64,000 nucleotides of DNA, taken from CAYNST01 sp964546435 (GTDB taxonomy: Bacteria > Pseudomonadota > Gammaproteobacteria > Pseudomonadales > Cellvibrionaceae). The notes below the pieces were generated by a model that was not told where the DNA came from, ran no database searches, and was given only the letters and a program-made list of their open reading frames with translations. The DNA is taken from NCBI GenBank assembly GCA_964546435.1, contig CAZJKJ010000003.1, forward strand, positions 42,023-106,022, in the 5' to 3' direction. A program made the position numbers and the translations under genes. This document shows positions 53,983-62,051 of this stretch, piece by piece; position 1 is the stretch's first letter, and every line of letters begins with the position of its first letter.

Positions 53983-54981
53983 TTGAAGTCTATCGCTGAT
54001 CACCAAGCCACCAAGCGTCACATCCCGGAAACCTACGCAACCGGATATACGGACGCCATCCCGGAAAGTAATGCCAAACATTTGTATAAAGCATTTGTTC
54101 AGACGGTAAGAAATCTGTCGGACAACTCCGGTCTTCAAGAATTTCTGACCGGCGGTTGTAAATTGCTTGAGCTTGACTACGCATTATTATTGAGACGCCT
54201 GTCACATCAGGTCGCCGAAGTCCATTGCGCTGTGGGTGTCAATGATTCATCGGACCGGTACTTTATTGGTCAACACATCACGATTGACAAGTCTCCTGCC
54301 GCCACAATCTTTGATACTAAAAAGCCATGCAGCTATCAAATCCAGGGAAAGGTAGGTGAATACGCTGAAGGGTTTACGTATAATGGCGTCGATATTAACG
54401 CGTATCTTGGGGCGCTGATTAATCCGGCTTCGACTGATCCGTTGGTGATGTGCCTGTTCTCCGGAGGGTGTCGGAATGCAGATTTTACAGCACAAGATAT
54501 TGAAACAATTGAGTTATTGGCTGAAGGAGTGGCCTGTATGGTAGATCTTCAAAAATCCCAGGCTCAACGCAAGATGACCGATCAGGCCATGCTTGCGCTG
54601 GGCTCAGTAAAGACACTGGATGAGTACCTCCAGCAAGCACGCTTGCCGGAGGTATACGGCGTGCCTGCCCGTGTGGTCGAGGTCCTGCAAAGACGTGTGG
54701 GACATGCGCCGATGAGCATCGGTCATATCGCCGATGAACTTAATCTGTCCAAAAGGACTCTGCAGCGCCGCTTGCAGCAACAGGACATCAGTTTTGCGGA
54801 TCTGCGAGATCAGGTACGCTTTCATCACTCTATCGATTACCTTATCAAGCAGCATCAGAGCATCGACAGTATCTCCGCCTCGCTGGATTTTTCCGACCGG
54901 ACCAGCTTCACCAATGCCTTCAAACGTTGGACAGGCCTGTCACCGAGCGCTTTCCGCAAGCTTTTCCGGGATTACGTATAG
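53983..54981 (+). CDS. GAF-like sensor, AraC-family transcriptional regulator
   Basis: 332 aa. Residues about 40-200 look like a GAF-type sensor (DYALLLRRLSHQVAEVHCAV, TAQDIETIELLAEGVACM). The C-terminal ~100 residues are an AraC double helix-turn-helix (MSIGHIADELNLSKRTLQRR and SISASLDFSDRTSFTNAFKR). The start is TTG at 53983 with AAGG upstream. A good terminator follows. The ligand and targets are unknown; neighbours on either side (bcp, yajC) are not obvious regulatory partners. Confidence 0.85.
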   Translation: MKSIADHQATKRHIPETYATGYTDAIPESNAKHLYKAFVQTVRNLSDNSGLQEFLTGGCKLLELDYALLLRRLSHQVAEVHCAVGVNDSSDRYFIGQHITIDKSPAATIFDTKKPCSYQIQGKVGEYAEGFTYNGVDINAYLGALINPASTDPLVMCLFSGGCRNADFTAQDIETIELLAEGVACMVDLQKSQAQRKMTDQAMLALGSVKTLDEYLQQARLPEVYGVPARVVEVLQRRVGHAPMSIGHIADELNLSKRTLQRRLQQQDISFADLRDQVRFHHSIDYLIKQHQSIDSISASLDFSDRTSFTNAFKRWTGLSPSAFRKLFRDYV

Positions 54982-54990
54982 TTCTTTCAG

Positions 54991-55021
54991 CCCGTGGCAG
55001 CTTCGCGCTCCCACGGGTTTT
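54991..55021 (+). terminator. Intrinsic terminator after the GAF-AraC gene
   Basis: CCCGTGG pairs with CCACGGG, followed by TTTTC. Nine bases after the stop codon. Confidence 0.8.
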
Positions 55022-55154
55022 CATTTCTCCTGCACCAACAGCAAACCGCCGGAACATCAATCGGTTTAGCGCTCGCCTTCGCAATTGCTCCCCGACCGCA
55101 AAACGGGTACATTTAGCACGCTCAAACAAGTTGATTATATACATAGGCTGATTT

Positions 55155-55487
55155 ATGTCTTTTTTTATACCCAGTGCAGTTGCCCAAACTCAGACTGCGC
55201 CACCTCCCGGCGGAGGCATTGCCCAATTCGCCATGCTTGGCGGACTTTTTGTTCTGATGTATTTCATCCTGATACGCCCCCAGCGAAAACGCCAGAAAGA
55301 GCATCAGCAGTTGGTTGACGGACTGGCCAAAGGTGATGAGGTGGTCATGGCCAGCGGAATGCTGGGCCGGATTACGGAAGTTGGCGAGGCCTACCTGACA
55401 GTAGATGTCGGGAACAGTATTGAGCTGAAATTCCAGAAAGTAGCGGTTCATGCCGTGCTGCCAAAAGGGACCATAAAGGCCGTGTAA
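55155..55487 (+). CDS. yajC: Preprotein translocase subunit YajC
   Basis: 110 aa. N-terminal transmembrane helix FAMLGGLFVLMYFILIRPQR followed by basic RKRQKEHQQLVDGLAKGDEV and MLGRITEVGEAYLTVDVG. Associates with SecDF-YidC. ATG 55155. Usually next to tgt, secD and secF; here it stands alone between an AraC-type regulator and an amino-acid enzyme. A small hairpin overlaps its stop codon. Confidence 0.95.
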   Translation: MSFFIPSAVAQTQTAPPPGGGIAQFAMLGGLFVLMYFILIRPQRKRQKEHQQLVDGLAKGDEVVMASGMLGRITEVGEAYLTVDVGNSIELKFQKVAVHAVLPKGTIKAV

Positions 55488-55499
55488 AACGGCCATTTC
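55478..55499 (+). terminator. Hairpin over the yajC stop codon
   Basis: GGCCGT-GTAAA-ACGGCC; the loop contains the TAA stop. It is followed by ATTTCG, so it is at best a weak terminator. Confidence 0.45.
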
Positions 55500-55574
55500 G
55501 CCTTCATGTCGAAAGCGAGTCCAGTTACGGTAGATCAGCAGTTCCGAACAATCGACGAACCTGATTGAATCTTT

Positions 55575-56567
55575 ATGCTGCCAGCCTCTCTTCCGCGCAT
55601 ACATCTGGCTCAATTGCCCACGCCGTTTTATCCCCTGGACCGGATTTCCGAGCACGTCGGTGGTCCGCGGATATGGGTAAAACGGGATGACCTTTCGGGG
55701 TTTGAGCTCTCCGGCAACAAAGTACGAAAGCTCGAATTTGCCGTTGCTGAGGCTCTGCAACACAAAGCCGATGTTCTGATTACGTGCGGCGGAATCCAGT
55801 CAAACCACTGCCGTGCCACCGCCCTCATCGCCGCTCGCCTGGGACTGCAATGTCATCTCGTGTTCCGGGGTACGGAACCGGATATCAAGGATGGCAACAC
55901 CCTCCTTGCATCTTTAGCGGGTGCACAATGTTCTTATTATCCGGCGACAAGCTGGGGGCGACTGAAGGAGCACTTTCTTTTCTGGAAGGCGCATTACGCC
56001 GCGCAAGGATTATCGACTTACGAGATCCCGACGGGCGCCAGCAATGCGGTCGGGTTATGGGGGTATGTAAACGCCGCCTCTGAACTGGTGTCCGATCTGC
56101 AAATGCACGGTCTCGATGCTTGCCTTGTATGCTGCGCCACCGGTTCGGGTGGTACCCATGCGGGGCTCGCCCTGGGAATGGCAGAATTTGCTCCCGATGT
56201 TGCGGTAAAAGGCTATGCAGTGTGCGACAGTGCGGCTTACTTTCAGGAGAAGGGCGCTGAAGACCTGGACGCCTGGTGTGTTAAGTACGGCTTGTCTTTG
56301 CCGGGAAACAGTCTCGAACTGGATATTGATGACAGATATATCGGCAGGGGATATGGAATCGCTGATCCCGGCGTGTATGAGACCATTGGGTTGGTGGCGA
56401 GACTGGAAGGTCTGTTGCTGGATCCGGTTTACACCGGCAAAGCATTTTTCGGAATGCTGGACGGTATTCGATCGGGTCGCTTTGACCGGTTCAAGAATGT
56501 GGTTTTTATGCATACCGGAGGCGCATTCGGCCTGTTTCCTGAGCGCGACGCGTTAACTCTGGTTTAA
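55575..56567 (+). CDS. D-cysteine desulfhydrase / ACC deaminase-family PLP enzyme
   Basis: 330 aa fold-II PLP enzyme. KRDDLSGFELSGNKVRKLEF holds the PLP-Lys; ITCGGIQSNHCRATALIAAR, ATGSGGTHAGLALGM and VFMHTGGAFGLF are phosphate and C-terminal motifs. DcyD-like members turn D-cysteine into pyruvate, sulfide and ammonia; others deaminate ACC. The residues that separate the two are not decisive by eye, but the former is more common in this class. ATG start. Confidence 0.85.
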   Translation: MLPASLPRIHLAQLPTPFYPLDRISEHVGGPRIWVKRDDLSGFELSGNKVRKLEFAVAEALQHKADVLITCGGIQSNHCRATALIAARLGLQCHLVFRGTEPDIKDGNTLLASLAGAQCSYYPATSWGRLKEHFLFWKAHYAAQGLSTYEIPTGASNAVGLWGYVNAASELVSDLQMHGLDACLVCCATGSGGTHAGLALGMAEFAPDVAVKGYAVCDSAAYFQEKGAEDLDAWCVKYGLSLPGNSLELDIDDRYIGRGYGIADPGVYETIGLVARLEGLLLDPVYTGKAFFGMLDGIRSGRFDRFKNVVFMHTGGAFGLFPERDALTLV

Positions 56568-56669
56568 GCGTTAATATAAATTTCACATCCCCGGTTTGAC
56601 TGGCTGTGCAGGGTCAGATCCCGACCGATTAAATCTAGCGAGCCATCTGCGAGCAGGATCAAGGTGCGC

Positions 56670-57590
56670 ATGACCAAAATGTTCGGTAACAAGCTCGTCA
56701 TTGCGTTGTCCTCAAGGGCGTTGTTCGACCTCGACGAAAGTCACGAAGTTTTTAAATCCGAAGGGCTGGATGCCTATTCCCGCTACCAGGTTGAACTTGA
56801 AGATACACCGCTGGAACCTGGCGAAGCCTTCCCTCTGGTAAAGAAGCTGTTGCGGATTAATGATCTGCTCAAAGGTGATCCACGGGTCGAAGTAATCCTG
56901 CTCTCACGCAATAGCGCAGATACCGGGTTACGCGTATTCAACTCCATCAAACATTATGGACTGAACATCTCTCGGGCAGCCTTCTGTGGCGGTGAGAGTC
57001 CGTACCGGTACATCACAGCCTTCAACTGCCATTTGTTTCTTTCCACCGACGCCGATGATGTAAAGCGGGCACTGGAGGACGGCGTCGCGGCCGCGACTTT
57101 GCTGACTACCAAAAAGGACCACCAGGTGACGGACCAGCTTCGATTCGCGTTTGATGGCGACGCCGTGGTGTTCTCGGATGAAGCAGAGCAGGTCTTTAAG
57201 CTGCAGGGACTGGAAGCGTTTGCTCGAAGTGAGTCTGAATCTGCCTATACCCCTTTGACCGGTGGGCCTTTCAAGTCCTTCCTCGCGGCGCTGCACCTCC
57301 TGCAAAAGGAATTTTCCCGGGATGCCTGCCCCATTCGAACGGCACTGGTGACCGCCCGGTCCGCACCCGCCCACGAACGCGTGATTCGCACTTTGCGCGC
57401 CTGGGATATTCGTATTGACGAATCGTTGTTTCTTGGTGGTCTCGACAAAACTGCGTTTCTGAAAGCCTATGGCGCTGATGTATTTTTTGATGACCAGCCG
57501 CTCCATTGCGAACGAGCCAAGTCCTTGATCTCTACGGGACATGTCCCCCATGGAATTGCCAATCAGGCGGATCGGGATAAGCAGAGTTGA
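56670..57590 (+). CDS. Cytosolic 5'-nucleotidase family protein
   Basis: About 306 aa of the 5'-nucleotidase (NT5C1-like) family. VIALSSRALFDLDESHEVF near the start, EPGEAFPLVKKLL, VILLSRNSADTGLRVFNSIK, RSAPAHERVIRTLRAWDIR and VFFDDQPLHCERA. Predicted to dephosphorylate nucleoside monophosphates. ATG 56670 has AAGG at 56661; GTG 56664 is an alternative. Confidence 0.88.
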   Translation: MTKMFGNKLVIALSSRALFDLDESHEVFKSEGLDAYSRYQVELEDTPLEPGEAFPLVKKLLRINDLLKGDPRVEVILLSRNSADTGLRVFNSIKHYGLNISRAAFCGGESPYRYITAFNCHLFLSTDADDVKRALEDGVAAATLLTTKKDHQVTDQLRFAFDGDAVVFSDEAEQVFKLQGLEAFARSESESAYTPLTGGPFKSFLAALHLLQKEFSRDACPIRTALVTARSAPAHERVIRTLRAWDIRIDESLFLGGLDKTAFLKAYGADVFFDDQPLHCERAKSLISTGHVPHGIANQADRDKQS

Positions 57591-57742
57591 CCCTCGCGTG
57601 ACCCGGTCAAATCGGGCTGGTCGCTCGTCGGATAATCCGGCATTTTGAATGCGGCGGCCGCCACCGCTGCTAGTCTTGGAACATGATTCAACGATTCGCG
57701 AGTGGCGTGACGTTTATGGGCTCAGCAGTTTTGGCGCTTTGG

Positions 57743-57760
57743 CGCCAGGAGTTCCTGGCG
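57743..57760 (+). other. Hairpin in the Usp leader
   Basis: CGCCAGGA-GT-TCCTGGCG, a perfect 8-bp inverted repeat that ends 10 bases before the Usp ATG and abuts the GGGAG ribosome site. It could limit ribosome access or mark the RNA 5' region. No regulator is known. Confidence 0.4.
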
Positions 57761-57770
57761 GGAGCGGGCG

Positions 57771-58316
57771 ATGATTAAAAAAATACTGTTCGCGACCGAC
57801 CTAAGCGTTTTTACACCCTACAGCCTGCTGCATGTAGAAGCCCTGGCATCGCGGTTCGAGGCGGATATCCATATCGTTCATGTAGTCCCGCCGTTGGAGG
57901 AGCTGACGGTTGCAGTCGTAAGAAGTCATTGTTCTGAGCAGGTCAAGCAGGAGGTCCTGAACACGCCCCACATCAAGGGATTGCTTGAAACGCTTCGGGA
58001 GAACATTTTCGAGATCTTGATCCGCGAACCGTTCGACAATACCCGGCTGATCAATCGGGTAGCGGATATCAGTGTACTCGTCGGACAGCCGGCGACCGCC
58101 ATTCTGAATGAAGCCGATCGTTGCCAATGTGACTTGATCATAATTGGAAGTCACAGTATCAATTCCATGGACGGGCGACTCTTGGGTTCGGTTGCCGCTC
58201 GAGTACTGCAACTGGCGAGAACGCCGGTGTACATGATTCCCATGATGAGTCCCGAGTCCATTTATGGCGAACCGGGTGACGTCCTCCCAGCTCCACGTCC
58301 TCAGCGCCGGAATTAG
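57771..58316 (+). CDS. Universal stress protein (UspA family)
   Basis: 181 aa, one Usp domain. IKKILFATDLSVFTPYSLLH starts it; VDIIIIGSHS-like end is CDLIIIGSHSINSMDGRLLG then SVAARVLQLARTPVYMIP. The glycine-rich ATP motif is only partly kept (GSHS where GxxG is usual). GGGAG upstream of ATG 57771. A hairpin (listed) sits just before the ribosome site. Convergent with the TauE gene, 10 bp apart. Confidence 0.9.
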   Translation: MIKKILFATDLSVFTPYSLLHVEALASRFEADIHIVHVVPPLEELTVAVVRSHCSEQVKQEVLNTPHIKGLLETLRENIFEILIREPFDNTRLINRVADISVLVGQPATAILNEADRCQCDLIIIGSHSINSMDGRLLGSVAARVLQLARTPVYMIPMMSPESIYGEPGDVLPAPRPQRRN

Positions 58317-58326
58317 AGCCGGGTAT

Positions 58327-59109
58327 TCAACTGACGACGAATTTGCACCCGATTCCGAACAGCAAACTACCCAAAATCGGTTGAAGTACGTGACCGGGGA
58401 TTCGGGCCGCCCATTTCGAACCGATGTAGACAGCTGGCAAAGATCCGATCAGCAAACCTGTCAATAACTCAAAATCGATATTGTTGAGCAGAAAAAAATG
58501 TCCCAGGCCGCCAATAAGCGTCAAGGGAACCGCGTGCGCAATATCGGTGCCGACGACTTTGAGCGGAGGCAGTTTCGGAAAGAGTGTCATCAATAAAACG
58601 GCACAAAAGGCGCCGGCCCCTACCGATGACAGCGTCACCACGATGCCCATGAATACGCCTGCAAAAAGCGTTATGGCCTTCGAATGTCGCTGGATGAAAG
58701 ACATAAATGCGGAATTGTCTGTAGCATCCGCAGGCACTGGACGGAACCAGCGAAAAAGTATAACGCCGGCGGTAACGATGAGCATGAAGCCCAGAGCCCG
58801 GGTCAGGAAATCTCCGTAATCGTCCCCACCGAACTGGTGAAGTGCATACGTTGTGACGAGGGAGGCGGGTATGCTGCCTGCTGCCAGCAGTGCAACGAGA
58901 TTCCAACTGATGCTTTGTTGTCGTGCGTGGGAGATGGCTCCGCCGGATTTGGTGACCGCAGCGTAAAGAAGGTCTGTGCCGATAGCGACTTTTTCGGGGA
59001 TTCCGGACAGGATCAGCAGTGGGGTCATCAAAGAACCACCGCCTACACCAGTGAGGCCGACCGCAAAGCCAACACCCGCACCTGCTGCAATGTAGAAGAG
59101 GATATCCAT
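58327..59109 (-). CDS. Sulfite exporter TauE/SafE-family membrane protein
   Basis: 260 aa with about 7-8 transmembrane helices. The family repeat is at the N-terminus (AAGAGVGFAVGLTGVGGGSL) and mid-protein (GIVVTLSSVGAGAFCAVLLM). Family members export sulfite or organosulfonates. Divergent from cysB with a 175-bp AT-rich intergenic region, so control by CysB and a role in sulfur traffic are plausible. ATG start at 59109. Confidence 0.88.
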   Translation of the reverse strand: MDILFYIAAGAGVGFAVGLTGVGGGSLMTPLLILSGIPEKVAIGTDLLYAAVTKSGGAISHARQQSISWNLVALLAAGSIPASLVTTYALHQFGGDDYGDFLTRALGFMLIVTAGVILFRWFRPVPADATDNSAFMSFIQRHSKAITLFAGVFMGIVVTLSSVGAGAFCAVLLMTLFPKLPPLKVVGTDIAHAVPLTLIGGLGHFFLLNNIDFELLTGLLIGSLPAVYIGSKWAARIPGHVLQPILGSLLFGIGCKFVVS

Positions 59110-59184
59110 AGGCTTTTTGTAAGCAAACCTTCTGAGCAGTGCTAGATTTAAACGAGATGTTGGAAACTATAAAGATTTCCGTCT

Positions 59185-59220
59185 ATTCTTCCTAAGAATA
59201 TTTCTTTATATTTTTATAAT
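59185..59220 (+). promoter_or_regulatory. Likely cysB promoter with overlapping dyad
   Basis: ATTCTT-CCT-AAGAAT (59185-59199) is a perfect 15-bp dyad of the LysR T-N11-A kind. It overlaps where a -35 box would sit for the TATAAT at 59215-59220. CysB autoregulation is known in enterics; the site itself is inferred. Confidence 0.5.
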
Positions 59221-59284
59221 CAAATAGCAGGTCTGCACCGGGCCTGATTATTTCGAATGTCTACTGCCGCCATCCGGAGGGCAT

Positions 59285-60259
59285 ATGAAACTGCAGCAGT
59301 TGAGATACATCTGGGAGGTTGCGCACCACGACCTCAATGTTTCTGCCACGGCCCAGAGCCTTTACACATCCCAGCCCGGTATCAGCAAGCAGATCCGATT
59401 GCTGGAAGACGAGCTGGGGGTGGAAATATTTTCCAGAAGCGGAAAGCATCTGACGCGCATCACCCCGGCGGGCGAAGCAATTCTGCGGACTGCGGGCGAA
59501 ATCCTTCGAAAGGTCGAAAGCATCAAGCAGGTCGCCCAAGAGTTCAGCAATGAACGAAAAGGCAGCCTGTCTATTGCGACTACCCATACCCAGGCGCGAT
59601 ATGCCCTGCCACGGGTGATTGGTGATTTCATAAGAAAGTACCCGGATGTGTCTTTGCATATGCACCAGGGTACGCCAATGCAGATATCCGAGATGGCCGC
59701 TGACGGATCGGTCGACTTTGCGGTGGCCACCGAAGCACTGGAACTGTTCAGTGATCTGATCATGCTGCCCTGTTATCGCTGGAACCGGTGTGTGCTTGTT
59801 CCCAAAAATCACCCGCTTACGCAGATTTCCAAGCTATCCCTGGAAGATGTGGCGAAATACCCTATCGTAACTTACGTGTTTGGCTTCACCGGACGGTCAA
59901 AGCTCGATGAGGCGTTTCTCGAGTACGGCCTGGCTCCCAAGGTTGTTTTTACAGCCGCCGATGCAGATGTCATCAAAACTTATGTTCGGTTAGGGCTGGG
60001 TATCGGGGTCGTTGCAAAGATGGCCTATAAGGCAGGGGATGATTCTGATCTGGTAGCTTTGGATGCCAGTCACCTGTTCAAGGCCAGCATTACCAAAATC
60101 GGATTCCGGCGCGGAACGTTCATTCGGGGTTTCATGTACGAGTTCATCGAAAAATTTGCCCCCCATCTCACGCGGGATGTTGTCAATCAGGCCTTCAATT
60201 GCCACTCAAAAATTGAACTGGATGAACTGTTTTCCAGTGTGGAATTGCCGGTTTATTGA
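59285..60259 (+). CDS. cysB: LysR-type regulator of cysteine biosynthesis
   Basis: 324 aa. The N-terminal HTH (LNVSATAQSLYTSQPGISKQ) is followed by the effector domain; TTHTQARYALPRVIGDFIRK and KNHPLTQISKLSLEDVAKYP are CysB-typical. Activates sulfur-assimilation genes with N-acetylserine. ATG start after GGAGGGCAT. Convergent with cysH, separated by a long hairpin. Confidence 0.96.
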   Translation: MKLQQLRYIWEVAHHDLNVSATAQSLYTSQPGISKQIRLLEDELGVEIFSRSGKHLTRITPAGEAILRTAGEILRKVESIKQVAQEFSNERKGSLSIATTHTQARYALPRVIGDFIRKYPDVSLHMHQGTPMQISEMAADGSVDFAVATEALELFSDLIMLPCYRWNRCVLVPKNHPLTQISKLSLEDVAKYPIVTYVFGFTGRSKLDEAFLEYGLAPKVVFTAADADVIKTYVRLGLGIGVVAKMAYKAGDDSDLVALDASHLFKASITKIGFRRGTFIRGFMYEFIEKFAPHLTRDVVNQAFNCHSKIELDELFSSVELPVY

Positions 60260-60267
60260 GTAGCGGG

Positions 60268-60304
60268 CAGCCACTACCGCCCGACCATTCGGTGGTAGTG
60301 GCTG
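60268..60304. terminator. Bidirectional hairpin between cysB and cysH
   Basis: CAGCCACTACC pairs with GGTAGTGGCTG (11 bp perfect), nine bases after the cysB stop. No T-run on the plus strand. It may serve both convergent genes. Confidence 0.65.
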
Positions 60305-60387
60305 GCTGAACCTGTACTGTTAACCCGTACCGCAGAGACACAAAGGTGATCAAACCTCGACAGGCCTGATGCGAGGGAGTGCCGGAC

Positions 60388-61131
60388 TCAACCGACTCTG
60401 GACATGGATTCCTCGATGTTGCTCACGTGCAGGCCACATTCTTTCTTGGTAGCATCTTCCCACCACCAGCGTCCTTCCCGTTCATGCTGTCCAGGGGTGA
60501 CGGTTCGTGTGCAGGGCTCACAGCCAATGGACACAAAACCACGCTCATGCAAAGGGTTGAACGGAACATCGTAAGCCCGGATGTAATCCCAGACTTGGGT
60601 CAAGCTCCAGTTTGCCAGCGGATTGAATTTTGTGAGGGTGTCGCCCGGGCGTGCGAAGGCCGAATCTTCCTGCACAACAGGTATGTGCCCGCGGGTGCCG
60701 GGGTTCTGATCTTTGCGCTGACCTGTTATCCATGCATCCAATGTCTGCAGTTTCTTTCTTAAAGGGTCGATTTTACGGATGCCACAGCATTCGTTATGCC
60801 CATCTTCGTAAAAGCTGAAAAGCCCTTTGGAGCGAACCAGGTTGCGGACCGCGTCGCCGTCTGGAGAAAGAACATCGATATTGATCCGGTAGCGCCGTCG
60901 TACCTCATCGATAAATCGATATGTCTCCGGATGCAGACGGCCGGTGTCGAGGCTGAATACCTGGAAGTCCTTGGTGAGCTGAGCCGCCATATGGATAAGT
61001 ACGACATCTTCCGCGCCGCTAAAGGAGATGGCTATATTGTCAAACGATTCGAGCGCAAACTGAATGATTTGCTGGGGTGTCTTTCGCTGAAATAGTTGAT
61101 CGGTCTGGATAATCTGACTGTCGCTCGTCAT
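60388..61131 (-). CDS. cysH: Assimilatory APS/PAPS reductase with Fe-S cluster motif
   Basis: 247 aa, reduces adenylyl sulfate to sulfite. The catalytic ECGLH is near the C-terminus. Both cysteine pairs of the [4Fe-4S] APS-reductase type are present: NECCGIRKIDPL and IGCEPCTR. This is the Pseudomonas type, not the cluster-free enteric PAPS reductase. SFSGAEDVVLIHMA is the nucleotide-binding start. ATG 61131 with GAGG; twenty upstream codons are open but unneeded. Confidence 0.95.
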   Translation of the reverse strand: MTSDSQIIQTDQLFQRKTPQQIIQFALESFDNIAISFSGAEDVVLIHMAAQLTKDFQVFSLDTGRLHPETYRFIDEVRRRYRINIDVLSPDGDAVRNLVRSKGLFSFYEDGHNECCGIRKIDPLRKKLQTLDAWITGQRKDQNPGTRGHIPVVQEDSAFARPGDTLTKFNPLANWSLTQVWDYIRAYDVPFNPLHERGFVSIGCEPCTRTVTPGQHEREGRWWWEDATKKECGLHVSNIEESMSRVG

Positions 61132-61376
61132 GTCGGCCTCTACTGCTATGCTTGAATGCCGGGTGGGTCGGCTATTGGAGAAGCATAGCAAAGCGTTATG
61201 CCGCAGAGAAATATTAGCCAGCTATAGGACTATAACCAAATCGTATAAGCGACGCCTGTCCTGCTCTTGGAGTGCATCCGGCGCCTCGACACGGGCTTGC
61301 TAAGCATCGCCTGACTCGCTAGATTAGCGAACTTTTTGCGGCTTTCGAGTGGCCGAAAACTTCGGAGGAATGTGTA

Positions 61377-61994
61377 GTGGAAATCGCGTGCCTTGATTTG
61401 GAAGGGGTGTTAATACCAGAAATCTGGATAAAGTTTGCGGAGAAGACCGGTATCGAAGCGCTGCGGGCCACCACCAGAGATGTCCCGGATTACGACGAAC
61501 TCATGCGCATGCGTTTGGGTATATTGGCTAAACACAAGTTGGGACTTGCGGAAATACAGGAAGTCATTGCCACGCTCACCCCGCTGGACGGAGCCAAAGA
61601 GTTTCTGGACTGGTTGCGACAGCGGTTTCAAGTGGTCATTCTTTCAGACACCTACTACGAATTCGCCGGACCCCTGATGGCGCAATTGGGTTATCCGACG
61701 CTGTTGTGTCACAAACTCACCGTGGACGAGCAGGGCGCTGTAGTGGATTACAACCTGCGCCAGGCGAATCCCAAGCGGCAGGCAATCTGCGCATTGAAGA
61801 CACTTTATTACCGCACCATTGCAGCCGGTGACTCCTTTAATGACACGACCATGCTGGCAGAAGCCGATGCAGGGATACTATTCCATGCCCCGCAAAACGT
61901 GATCGATCAGTTCCCCCAGTTTCCCGCCGTTCATACCTTCGAAGACTTGAAACTGGAGTTTATCAAGGCCAGCCATCGCTCCTTGACGGTTTGA
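61377..61994 (+). CDS. thrH: Phosphoserine phosphatase / homoserine phosphotransferase ThrH
   Basis: 205 aa HAD enzyme, very close to P. aeruginosa ThrH. MEIACLDLEGVLIPEIWIKF has the DLEG motif I, VVILSDTYYEFAGPLM motif II, and AAGDSFNDTTMLAEADAGIL motif IV. Acts as phosphoserine phosphatase and can pass phosphate to homoserine. GTG start at 61377 after CGGAGGAATG. Convergent with pabB. Confidence 0.96.
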   Translation: MEIACLDLEGVLIPEIWIKFAEKTGIEALRATTRDVPDYDELMRMRLGILAKHKLGLAEIQEVIATLTPLDGAKEFLDWLRQRFQVVILSDTYYEFAGPLMAQLGYPTLLCHKLTVDEQGAVVDYNLRQANPKRQAICALKTLYYRTIAAGDSFNDTTMLAEADAGILFHAPQNVIDQFPQFPAVHTFEDLKLEFIKASHRSLTV

Positions 61995-62051
61995 TTTGCA
62001 GGCTCAATGCTCTGGCCGACAGAGTTTCCTGCTGTCTCCAGCGCAGCTCCC

